64,000 bases of DNA from Delphinus delphis (lineage: Eukaryota; Chordata; Mammalia; Artiodactyla; Delphinidae). Shown one piece after another: positions 34,545-44,925 of this stretch. Location: NCBI RefSeq assembly GCF_949987515.2, contig NC_082687.1, forward strand, positions 26,004,132-26,068,131, written 5' to 3'. The translations under genes and the position numbers were made by a program. Below the pieces are notes generated by a model. That model ran no database searches, was not told the origin of the DNA, and saw only the letters and a list, made by a program, of their open reading frames with translations. Position 1 is the first letter of the stretch. Every line of letters starts with the position of its first letter.

Positions 34545-35005
34545 TTGCTTCAAAAATAATAGCTTTATTGAGATATAATTCACATATCATAAAACTTACC
34601 CTTTTAAAAATTGTACAGTTCAGCGATTATAGCATATTCACAAAGGTGTGCAACCATTATACATTCCAATGTATGACAGACCACATTTTATTTATCCATC
34701 CATCAGTTTATGGACATTTGGGTTGTTCTACTTTTTGGCTGTTATGATTAATACTGCTGTGAACATTTATGTACACATTTCTGTTTGAACGTATGTTTCC
34801 ACTACTTTTGGGAAGATACCTAGGAGTGGAATTGCTGAGTCATAAGTTAACTCTATATTTAATTTTTTGAGGCACTGCCAAACAGTTTTCTAAAGCAGCT
34901 GCATCATTCGATATTCCTATTAGCAATCTGTGAGGGTTACAATTTCTCTACATTCTCCTCAACTTGTTACTGTCTACCTTTTTTTGTTATAGTCATCCAA
35001 ATGGA
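34545..35005 (-). mobile_element. Old L1 (L1M-like) 3' end
   Basis: Reversed L1 3' end: ATAGCTTTATTGAGATATAA, CACATATCATAAAACTTACC, GTTTATGGACATTTGGGTTG, AGTGGAATTGCTGAGTC. Confidence 0.8.
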
Positions 35006-35017
35006 TGTGAAGTGATC

Positions 35018-35285
35018 TTGTAGGTTTCAGTTCAAATGCTACTTCCTCAGAGAGTCCTTCCCTTTTGGCCCTTCTACATTATTATCTAGCACATCTCATT
35101 TATATCCTTCAAATTTTTATAGCAATCTGTGTTGTTTATGTACTCACTTGATAAGACATCGATTGTGTTCTCCATCTTGAATATTGGCTCTATGGATGTA
35201 GCTTCTCTGTCTTGTCTACTGTAATTTACAATATCCTCAGTGCTTGTTGCTTCAATAATGACTGTTCAGGACATGTAGTTTAAAA
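35018..35285 (+). repeat. L2 LINE 3' remnant
   Basis: GTTTCAGTTCAAATGCTACT, CCTCAGAGAGTCCTTCCC and TATAGCAATCTGTGTTG resemble the L2 3' region in sense orientation. Confidence 0.65.
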
Positions 35286-35734
35286 GTTAGAATAAACTAC
35301 AGCATCTGGACAATTAGCAGAGGTGAATAAATAACTGCATTGGGAACCTCAGTCTTGAATGAATTGTCTTTATAGTTTTCTACAATGTGTGAAATTGATA
35401 AAATGAAGACAATTTCTTGTAACACCAATGGCCTCCCTCCTTCCTGAAAATTCTCCTCCTTCTTTCCTTTTTTCTTGAAACCTAGATTGAACCTGAGTAC
35501 AGAGTTGAGTGGCTGATTAAAAATCAGAAACCCTTAGAATTGGATAGGATGAGAAAAATATCATATAGCTTATTTTACTGATTAAAAAACAGGTTCAAAA
35601 ATGAGGGATTTTCCCCCCCAAGGTCACAGCAGAAAAAGTCCAGAAATCATTTTGTTTTGTATTTATTTATGTATTAATATGCCAAAGGTACATGTTCATG
35701 GATTTAAATACAGAAAATTTAAAAAATAAATTTA
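35286..35734. other. Unassigned intergenic sequence
   Basis: No repeat or exon recognised. Confidence 0.35.
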
Positions 35735-35744
35735 CATTACCTAA

Positions 35745-36740
35745 AATTTTATCAATTTTCCTTATCTTCTCAAGGAACCAGCTTTTAGTTTTATTCATCT
35801 TTGCTATCATTTCCTTCATTTCTTTTTCATTTACTTCTGATCTGATCTTTATGCTTTCTTTCCTTTTGCTAACTTTGGGGTTTTTTGTTCTTCTTTCTCT
35901 AATTGCTTTAGGTGTAAGGTTAGGTTGTTTATTTGAGATGTTTCTTGTTTCTTGAGGTAGGATTGTATTGCTATAAACTTCTCTCTTAGAACTGTTTTTG
36001 TTGCATCCCATAGGTTTTGGGTCATTGTGTTTTCATTGTCATCTGTTTCTAGGTATTTTTTGATTTCATCTTTGATTTCTTCAGTGATCTCTTGGTTATT
36101 TAATAGTGTATTGTTTAGCCTGCATGTGTTTGTATTTTTTACATATTTTTTTCTTTTAATTGATATCTAGTCTACAGCATTGTGGTCAGAAATTGATATC
36201 TAGTCTTGCAGCATTGTACTTGATACAATTTCAATTTTCTTAAATTTACCAAGGCTTGATTTGTGACCCAAGATATGATCTATCCTGGAGAATGTTCCAT
36301 GAGCACTTGAGAGGAAAGTGTATTCTGTTGTTTTTGGATGGGATGTCCTATAAATATCAATTAAGTCCATCTTGTGTAATGTATCATTTAAAGCTTGTGT
36401 TTCCTTATTTATTTTCATTTTGAATGATCTGTCCATTGGTGAAAGTGGGGTGTTAAAATCCCCATTATTATTGTGTTCCTGTCAATTTCCCCTTTTATGA
36501 CTGTTAGCATTTGCCTTCTGTATTGAGTTGCTCCTATGTTGGGTGCATAAATATTTACAATTGTTTTATCTTCTTCTTGGATTGATCCCTTGATCATTAT
36601 GTAGTGTCCTTGTTTGTCTCTTCAAATAGTCTTTATTTCAAGTGTCCTTCTTTGTCTCTTCAAATAGTCTTTATTTTAAAGTCTATTTTGTCTGATATGA
36701 GAATTGCTACTCTAGCTTTCTTTTGATTTCCATTTGCATG
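35745..36740 (-). pseudogene. L1 copy 1 ORF2 endonuclease/linker remnant
   Basis: Minus-strand frames at 36200-36436 and 36415-36597 encode the APE-type endonuclease region (TPHFHQWTDHSK, TEYTFLSSAHGTFSRIDHIL, GHKSSL), matching copy 2 at 48002-48466. The sequence then enters the linker to reverse transcriptase and ends. Frameshifts and tandem duplications disrupt it. Confidence 0.8.
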
Positions 36741-36744
36741 GAAC

Positions 36745-36918
36745 TTCTCTAGACAGGAAACACAAGAGAAGGAAAAGACCTACAATAACAAAGCCAAAAC
36801 AGTTAAGAAAATGGTAATAGGAATATACATATTGATAATTACCTTAAACGTAAATGGATTAAATGCTCCAACCAAGAGACACAGAATGGCTGAATGGATA
36901 CAAAAACAAGACCCGTAT
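36745..36918 (+). other. Inverted segment inside L1 copy 1
   Basis: Here the L1 reads on the plus strand although both sides read on the minus strand. It holds the ORF1-ORF2 junction (GAAACACAAGAGAAGGAAAA) and the ORF2 N-terminus (LNVNGLNAPTKRHRMAEW at 36840-36900). It corresponds to copy 2 positions of about 48728-48900, reversed, with about 70 bp and 15 bp lost at the two joints. Confidence 0.85.
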
Positions 36919-36929
36919 ATAAGCTGTCT

Positions 36930-37781
36930 GGTGGTGCTGAATTCTGTTAGCTTTTGCTTGTCTGTAAAGCTTTTAATTTCTCTGTCGAATCTGAATGAGA
37001 TCCTTTCTGGGTAGGGTAATCTTGGTTGTAGTTTTTTCCCTTTCATCACTTTAAATATGTCCTGCTACACCCTTCTGGCTTGCAGAGTTTCTGCTGAAAG
37101 ATCAGCTGTTAACTTTATGGGGATTCTATTGTATGTTATTTGTTGCTTTTCCCTTGCTGCTTTTAATATTTTTTCTTTGTATTTAATTTTTGATAATTTG
37201 ATTAATATATGTCTTGGTGGGTTTCTCCTTGGATTTATCCTGTATGGGACTCTCTATGCTTCCTGGACTTGATTGACTTTTTCCTCTCCCCCATTAGGGA
37301 AGTTTTCTATTATGATCTCTTCAAATATTTTTTCAGTCCCTTTCTTTTTCTCTTCTTCTGGGATTCCTATAATTTGAATGTTGGTGCATTTAATGTTGTC
37401 TCAGAGGTCTCTGAGACCGTCCTCAATTCTTTTCATTCTTTTTTCGTTATTGTGCTGTGAAGTAGCTATTTCCACTGTTTTATCTTCCAGGTCACTTATC
37501 CGTTCTTCTGCCTCAGTTATTCTGCTCTTAATTCCTTCTAGAGAATTTTAATTTTCATTTATTGTGCTGTTCATCACTGTTTGTTTGCTCTTTAGTTTTT
37601 CTAGGTCCTTGTTAAATTTTTTTTTTATTTTCTCCATTCTGTTTCCAAGATTTTGTATCATCTTTACTATCATTATTCTGAATTATTTTTCAGGTAGACT
37701 ATCTATTTCCTCTTCATTTGTTTGGTCTGGTGGGTTTTTACCTTGCTCCTTCATCTGTTGTGTATTTCTCTGTCTTTCCAT
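36930..37781 (-). pseudogene. L1 copy 1 ORF1 remnant
   Basis: ORF1p is the RNA-binding coiled-coil trimer protein of L1. The start ATG equivalent is at 37781 (MERQRNTQQMKEQ). The minus strand continues through the coiled coil and RNA-recognition parts to the inversion edge, with multiple frame breaks. Confidence 0.75.
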
Positions 37782-38439
37782 TTTACTTAACTTACTGTAT
37801 TTGGGATCTCCTTTTCGCAGGCTGCAGGTTCGTAGTTCCCATTGTTTTTGGTATCTGTCCCCAGTGGGTAAGATTGGTTCAGTTGGTTGTGTAGGCTTCC
37901 TGGTGGAGGGGACTTGTTTCTGTGTTCTGGTGGATAAGGCTGGATCTTATCTTTCTGGTGGGCAGGACCACGTCTGATGGTGTGTTTTGGGGTCTGTGAA
38001 CTTATTATGATTTTAGGTAGCCTCTATGCTAATAGGTTGGGTTGTGTGTCTGTCTTGCTAGTTGTTTGGCATGGGGAGTCCAGCACTGTAGCTTGCTGGT
38101 CATTGACTGGAGCTGGGTCTTAGCATTGAGAAGGACATCTCTTGGAGAGCTCTCGCCGATTGATATTACATACGGCTGGGAGGTCTCTGGTGGACCAATA
38201 TCCGGAACTCAGCTCTTCCACCTCAGAGGCTCAGGCCTGACACCCAGTCAGAGCACCAGGACCTGTCAGCCATATGGCCAGGTACCTGGGGATTTTCTTG
38301 CCTTTTGGGAAGTCTGAGGTCTTCTGTCAGTGTTCAGTAGGTGTTCTCTAGGAGCTTTCCCACATGTAGATGTATTTTTGATGTGTTTGTGGGGAGGAAG
38401 GTGATCTCCATGTCTTACTCCTCCACCATCTTGAAGGTC

Positions 38440-38700
38440 CTCTTCCTGCTGAGCCCCTGAGCTCGTTATCTCTCCCGCCTCAGGAGGTGCTGGGTGTCCC
38501 TCTTGGTGCCTTTGTGACTTATGCCTGAGGAGATTTCAGGCTTTCCTTGAGCATTTCTTTTCCAGACCGGGTCCAGAAACCTTCATTAAATCTTGATTGG
38601 GACAGTTTGAGAAGAGGGCAGTGTGTTATCTCATTTGTCACAGGAAAGAGCTAAATCGGACTCCATGTTCTATATGTTTCTTTGACTTTTTTTCTAAAAT
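38440..38700. other. Unassigned flank of L1 copy 1
   Basis: Relatively GC-rich (CTGCTGAGCCCCTGAGCTC) and not recognised as any repeat; no target duplication could be matched. Confidence 0.35.
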
Positions 38701-39235
38701 TCTACCTTTTAGAAATAACTGTTAACATTTTGTGGTATATCTTTCAGGAATTGCTTCTATGCATATTCAGTAATATAAATGTAAATATAAATGCTAAATT
38801 TGCAGTAAATTGTTGCAGCAATAACAGAAGACTAATATACCTAGTATGAAGGTACTATAACTTATTTGACCAATTACTTATTATTGGGTATTTAGGTTGA
38901 ATCTTGGTTTGGTTCGTTTGTTCTTATGCCAGCATGAGAAAGGAAATAAGCAGTTTTGCACCTTCAACATTTCTCACTTGTCCGATTATTTCCTGAGATA
39001 AATTCTTAGAGATGAAATTGCAGGGTCAAAAAGTTTTTAAAGGCTTTTGGCATCTGCTGTCAAATTGCATTTAGACCAAACTTTTTTTTTACCGCTTTAT
39101 TTTACAGAGCATTGGAACACTGGTGATTTTTATTCTTTTAAAATTTTGATCATATGATAGGTAAAATGTTAGGATTACATTTTTGTTTTAATTTGCAATT
39201 TTTTTGACCACTAGTGGGTGGAGAACATGTTTTAA
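38700..39235 (-). mobile_element. Possible old L1 fragment
   Basis: AGAAATAACTGTTAACATTTTG and GATGAAATTGCAGGGTCAAA at 39013 resemble reversed, very old L1 3' sequence. Weak. Confidence 0.45.
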
Positions 39236-40950
39236 AGTTTAGGGATTAAAAGTGGTGACAAGCTAATTGTTCTCTGATGCCAAATTTGTTCACCCTGGTT
39301 AATTCTATTAGATTGTCCAAATAACAATGAAAATGTTTTCTTAAACCACTGAGACAATTCATATTTATATAAACATATATAATATATAATTATATAAAAT
39401 ATAAAGTTATTGTATATATACTCAAAATTTTTGAGATAGCAATATAATCAATTGCAATTTCATGAAGTTTATGGGTATGATTTTATGAAGAAATGCTTAT
39501 TTCAGATAGAGCTTAAGAAGTTAGAAACAAAAGCAAGAGATTTGTAAAGCAAAGCAATTTTTAGTGAAGTATTAATTAAATGTAGAGCAGTTGAATCTTT
39601 TTCTTTCTTTGATTTTCACTCAATTTGGGTCATCTTTTAAAAAAAAATAAGAATCTCTAAATAATTGCATGGCCACATTACTCTCCAGGGCACATTTTAT
39701 AATTTCTGTGGTATGTGTGTATGTGTGAGGGTGGTGGGGAGAAGAGATAAATACCAGTTAGTAATAATGATAATATAATACATTCTTTGAAAAAGTATCT
39801 GGGTATAGTAACTTTGGAAAGAAGGCACTAATTCTTTTCACCTTAATGGAAATTATGTCCATTTCTTTTTTCTAAGTACTCCCTATGTTTCACCATTAAA
39901 TGAGGCTCTTGAAAGTCAACCAAATATATCTTCTACATTTCTATATATAACACCATTCCTGTGCAGATATGTTATCACTATCCTATGAGAGGAAAGGAAA
40001 GCCCCTAGAAGGGAAGAAGTAAGGGGAGAGAATAAAGATAAAGGGTCCCTTAAAAATTAGATCAGTGCATATCTACGCCAGGATACTATCAGTGTTACCT
40101 AAAATGTGGGGGGAACAAAGATATTTGTTTACTGTAACTTGATATACAATTTTTTTTTTACCACTTTAGGGAACCTTATTAGAAAGTATGAAAAACTGAA
40201 AAGGCATGATGATATCATAGCAATTTTTTAAAGGAGAAACTGAAAGCTCAAGTAATTGTGTACATTAGGGAATGTTGCATTTTAGGCATTGTCATTTTGA
40301 TAAAAAAGGAATTCAAGAATATTGTAAATACTTATACCTTCTCAGTGAGTGGTCCTCTCTGCATTATTTATGAAAGGACCTTTTATAGATAAGAACTAGC
40401 ATTTGGTGCAATTTTGATTTGCAGCTGTCATCATAAAACCTTGATTTTGTTTTCAGATTTGTTTTCAGTTTCACAAATAAAAATGACTCAAACTGAAATT
40501 AAAGGAGAAACTGCCGAAGAAACCTTTTGATTAAATCTATCAGAAGTGATAGCAGTGTGGCTGTTTAGCATTTGATTGTAAATTCTTTTTTCTGTTGACC
40601 TTCCCGACAGGTTTATGTTGGATACATCTAATTTCCTGAAGTGTTTTCAAAGATGTGGGCATTTTGATTAAAAATATTCCCACAAAAATTTCCAAACATC
40701 TTTTTAAGGTATCTTAAAATTAATTTAGTAAGACACTATAAGAAAATGCTGTTATTACAGAAACAGTTTCAGAGGAAAAAAAATAAGATGTGTTATTTGG
40801 ATTTAGAACTTCAAAGCTAAAATTGTTCTTATAAAAGGAAAAAAAAAGTTTTCTCATGGTTAATCTCACTTTTTAAATAGAGTGAGATGAGATGGAGTAT
40901 TTGAAATGAAAATGGTTAAGGAATCACTTTTACACCATGGTGGCAGAATG
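39236..40950. other. Long AT-rich intergenic stretch
   Basis: No recognised transposon, RNA or exon in 1.7 kb. Confidence 0.35.
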
Positions 40951-40954
40951 TTTT

Positions 40955-41262
40955 TTGTCTTTAATATTTTTTATTGTTAAAACACCTACACACAATATAT
41001 AGTCATGTACGTGGAAAATTTTAAATCAATACATGTATAAAATTAAAATTATTCCCCCTTTTCCATTCCCTAGAGATAATCACTGTTCACACTTCAATTC
41101 AGAACACTTAAGAGCTTTTTCTATACACATATATACACATAACCATGAATACACAGAACTGTATTTAAATAACACTGTGATCAGACTGAATTTACTCCAT
41201 AGTCATATCCTCTTTGTCTTTTGCTTTTTTTAAATGTCAGATTTATTGAGTTATAATTTATA
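40955..41262 (-). mobile_element. Possible old L1 3' fragments
   Basis: TTCCCTAGAGATAATCACTG, CAGAACTGTATTTAAATAAC and GTCAGATTTATTGAGTTATAA look like reversed L1M 3' sequence. Confidence 0.5.
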
Positions 41263-42040
41263 CACACTTTAATTCTACTTCTTGGGCAAAACAAAACATA
41301 GAAGTCTGTGGGAATGGCAAAAAAAAAAATTTCAGGAATCAGAGATGCTGTGGAAATTGGGTTTATTGATTCAATAAACAACAAAGGATAATTCTTCTAT
41401 TTTTCCACTTACCCCATCTACAGTTTTTGGTATTTGCACTGAATCATCACCTTGAGCAGGGTGTGGATGCATCACTATTATGTGAAAGCTGTATGACCCC
41501 ACACTGCAGTGTTCTAGGGTTAGTCCCCAAACTTTAATCATGAGGAATTAAAAAGAACCAAAATTAAAGTGTATATTGACTAAGGTTAAGTGGGAGTAAA
41601 AGTCTTTATTTTTGGTAAAGAATTTCATTTATGGATTCCCCTAGACCTGCAAATCTCTAGAAATTATACACATAATTATTTCAGCTATGTCCTCTCATTT
41701 TGTAAGTCACATTAGGGGAGGGGTCTAAGACTGAAGGATTTTCATAGTCTTTTAAAATTGGTATGGATACATTATATACTATCAGCTAAAAGTATCATAA
41801 AATATACTTTTACACAGTGTAATGTTGTAATAAGAAATATATATGTGGTCTTCCTCTCTGGTTTCTGGCACAGAACTCCTAATATTATACAATAAATTAA
41901 TATTTGCTTTTTGTCCCTGGTAGCTTAAGCAGCTCTGGAGAGATGAATAAAGGCAAAATGAGCATGTTTTTTCATTAATAACAAGAACTTTTCAACCACA
42001 ACTTGGTTTATTTTAATAAAGTGACTTTTTGGAAAGCCCA
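41263..42040. other. Unassigned intergenic sequence
   Basis: Nothing recognised. Confidence 0.35.
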
Positions 42041-42044
42041 TAAA

Positions 42045-42667
42045 ATGAGGGGCTAGTGGTCAAGGGAGTCAACCATGTGACTAGAGGGTTGAAACTTTCC
42101 ACCCTATGTCCTGACCTCTGGGGAGAGAGGCTGGAGGTTGAGTTAATCACTAATTGTCAATGATTTAACCAATCATATCTAGGTAATAAAGCCTCCATAA
42201 AAAACAAATGAAAGGATTTGGGGAGCATCTATGTTGGTGAATGAACTGAGGTGCTCAGAGGGAGCTACACCCTGGGAGGGCATGGAAGCTCTGTTCCCCT
42301 TATCCCATGCCTTGCCCTATACTTCTATTTTTCTGTTCACCTATATCTTTTATTATACTCTTTATAACAAACAGGCAAGTGTAAGTATCTTCTTCCCTGA
42401 GTTCTGTGAGTTGTTATAGCAAATTATTGAAGCTGAGAAGGGGGTTGTGGGAATCCTCAGTTTGTAGCCAACTCAGCCAGAAGCACAGGTGACAAGCTGG
42501 GATTTGCAATTGGCCTGTGAAGTGGGGGACAGTCTTACGGACCTGATCCCTTAATCTGTGGTCTGTGCCAACTCCTGGCAGTTAGTGTCAGAATTAAGTT
42601 AAATTGTAAGACACCCAGTCAGTGTCTGCTGAGAACTGGAGTGGAAAAACTCACACATTTGGTGCCA
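42045..42667 (+). repeat. Old LTR-like repeat
   Basis: A repeat of the mammalian ERV LTR type: CATGTGACTAGAGGGTTG, GACCTCTGGGGAGAGAGGC, then the TATA-like TAATAAAGCCTCCATAAAA at about 42184, and downstream TTCCCTGAGTTCTGTGAG, CAGAAGCACAGGTGACAAG, TTAGTGTCAGAATTAAGTT and ACACCCAGTCAGTGTCTGC. Recognised as a known repeat by eye; the family name is uncertain. Confidence 0.65.
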
Positions 42668-42906
42668 GAAGTGGGGCAAATAGAGGAAACAGAGTTTTCC
42701 TTTACCTGGGTGAAGCAGACTGTTTTGAGCAGTACTTATCAGTATGATAGTCTCTATTTGTTATAATCCTTTTACATATGTTGAAAAGGTTCCCAGGAAT
42801 TTTAGTAAATCTTTTCCTACCTTTATTCAGCATAAACTTCCTTAAGCTTAAAAGAATTTTCTCATTAGACACAACCAAATTTTGATTCTATAATAGCATT
42901 ATTTCT

Positions 42907-42938
42907 ATTGCTTCTCAGTCTTTTGGCTAAGATTAAGT
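42907..42938 (+). pseudogene. Truncated U2 snRNA retropseudogene (32 nt)
   Basis: The 32 bases match the first 32 nt of spliceosomal U2 snRNA (ATCGCTTCTCGGCCTTTTGG..) with about four substitutions. Perfectly placed 17-bp duplications with one mismatch (ATAATAGCATTATTTCT at 42890-42906, ATAATAGCACTATTTCT at 42939-42955) flank it with no poly(A). It is a 3'-truncated snRNA insertion and not functional. Confidence 0.85.
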
Positions 42939-42955
42939 ATAATAGCACTATTTCT

Positions 42956-43335
42956 GGTAGAATAATGGATAAGAGGAAAATTTTACAGTTTAGCTTATGG
43001 ATAATTATTGATATTTCTAAGCATTTGGGATATATTTAATGTTCATGGATTTAGATGTTTTAAATTTGTAGTAGCAAATTATAATACAAAATCCAATGAA
43101 AATATAGTCATAGTTTTATTATAACTGTATTATTTGTAACATACTCATATTACAGGTATTGAAGACTGAAGTGACATGATAAATTACTTCCTGATTTGTT
43201 GTTGAGTCAAAAGTTGGTTTAAGTCTAATTTTTTTTGATTATCTGGAAAAAAATAAATTATAAAATTAAATTTTATATTGGACTAAAAAGCAAAAAAAAT
43301 AAAAAACCCGAAAAAACCTTGCTTTTAAGATATTT
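42956..43335. other. Unassigned AT-rich sequence
   Basis: Nothing recognised. Confidence 0.35.
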
Positions 43336-43555
43336 CAATTGGCCTTGAATAACATGGTTTTGAACTGTGGGAGTCCACTTACATGCAGACTTTTTTCAAT
43401 AGTAAATAGTACAGTACTATACAATCAGTGGCTGTTGAATCTGCATTTGCAGATTCAAATATGTATACGGAGGGCTGACTATAGGTTATATGCATATTTT
43501 TGACTGTGGGGAGGGTTGGCATCCCTAACCTCCATGTTGTTCAAGGGTCGACTGG
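43336..43555. mobile_element. Tigger-like MITE (mariner/pogo)
   Basis: Terminal inverted repeats CAATTGGCCTTGAATAACATGG (left) and the reverse of CCATGTTGTTCAAGGGTCGAC (right) enclose about 220 bp without coding capacity. The word order resembles MER28/Tigger2-type non-autonomous DNA transposons. Confidence 0.8.
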
Positions 43556-44004
43556 ATTTTGTATTCTGTAATTTTTAGACATAGCTTAAAAGTACTTAAC
43601 CTTATGTATTATTTAAAAGTACCTCTAGGATTTCTTTCTTTTTTTTTTTTTAACCAGTGTTTCAGTATTAGCTTATCAAGTGTTAGATGAAGTTACTTTT
43701 TTGTGTTTGGAGAATTACATTATACTTAGTATCTTGCATAATGTCGATACTTAATAGAAAGTTTAACTAGATTTATCATACCCACTGAGGTCCTCTTCTG
43801 AAAAATCTGAGGTTTGATATAAACTTTCCATTGTGGATCTTCTAGACTCTCCTAAAATAAAAAGATGTATACATTTAATGTCTTATCACAAATAGAATTT
43901 ACAGTTCTTTTGAGTTTGAACGTGGGAATCTCTTTTCAGGGGTCTCTACCCTTATCACCTGTATGACAAAAGTTTATGTATAACTTGTATCACCAGTGCA
44001 GATT
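43556..44004. other. Unassigned intergenic sequence
   Basis: Nothing recognised. Confidence 0.35.
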
Positions 44005-44530
44005 ATATCGGTCAAAGATGGCCACAATGATATCTCCCACTCTACACGTTCCTCAAAAGTATGTTCTTGCCACTTCCCCTTCAAGAGGTGGAATCCAATT
44101 GCCCTCCTCTTGAAACTGGGCTAGGCATAGTACTATTTTGTAATCAATAGAATGTGGAGGAAGTGACTGCATGACTTCCAAACCTAGATAAGAAAAGGCT
44201 GTGCTGCTTCCACCTGGTTCTCTTAGGATATTTGCCAGTCGCCATATAAGAAGTCTTACCACCCTGAGATTGTCATCCTTGTGAGACCATGTACAGATGC
44301 TCCAGTTGACAGTCCCAGCTGAGCCCAGCCTTCTAGCTATCCTGCCAAAGCTCCACTATGTGAGTAAAACTTTCTTGGATCCTTCAGATCAACCCATCTG
44401 TCAGTTGAGTATTATCATTGGGTAACCTAAATGGATGTCTAGCCAAGCCAGGTTCGAATTCCTAACCCACAGAATTCTTGTGATATATGAAATGGCAAAT
44501 GGAACAGCCACTGTTTGGGGATAAGATGAC
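44005..44530 (+). repeat. MLT1-like (MaLR) LTR
   Basis: CAAAGATGGCCACAATGATA, TTCAAGAGGTGGAATCCAAT, CTGGGCTAGGCATAG, CAATAGAATGTGGAGGAAGT, GCTGAGCCCAGCCTTC and CTAACCCACAGAATTCTTG follow the MLT1 LTR consensus order. Confidence 0.75.
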
Positions 44531-44925
44531 TTGTTAAAGCAAAACTCTGAAGGACAATTAATTTAGAGAGCAATATAAAGTAACCAAATAATCAAATATG
44601 ATATGGAAAATTTAGACATAAACAGAAATATTAATTTATTACTTAACTTTCATATCTGCCTTTCTACTTTTTTTAACATCTTTATTGAAGTGTAATTGCT
44701 TTATAATGGTGTGTTAGTTTCTGCTTTATAACAAAGTGAATCAGCTGTACATATACATATATCCCCATATCTCCTACCTCTTGTATCTCCCTCCCACTCT
44801 CCCTATCCCACCCCTCTAGGTGGTCACAAAGCACTGAGCTGATCTCCCTGTGCTATGTGGCTGCTTTCCACTAGCTATCTATTTTACATTTGGTAGTATA
44901 TACAAGTTCATGTCACTCTCACACT

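Larger units (their letters stand above)
35735..38439 (-). mobile_element. L1 copy 1: 5' end intact, 3' half missing, spliced-looking 5'UTR
   Basis: Collinear with L1 copy 2 (44671-52030). From right to left it has a 5'UTR starting GACCTTCAAGATGG at 38439, ORF1 from an ATG at 37781, and the start of ORF2 (endonuclease part), then stops abruptly at about 35735 within ORF2, with no 3'UTR or poly(A). Its 5'UTR is about 658 bp against about 2,030 bp in copy 2; the single 1,363-bp difference has GT and AG at its edges. A segment at about 36745-36918 is inverted, and two short tandem duplications are present. All frames are broken. Confidence 0.88.
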
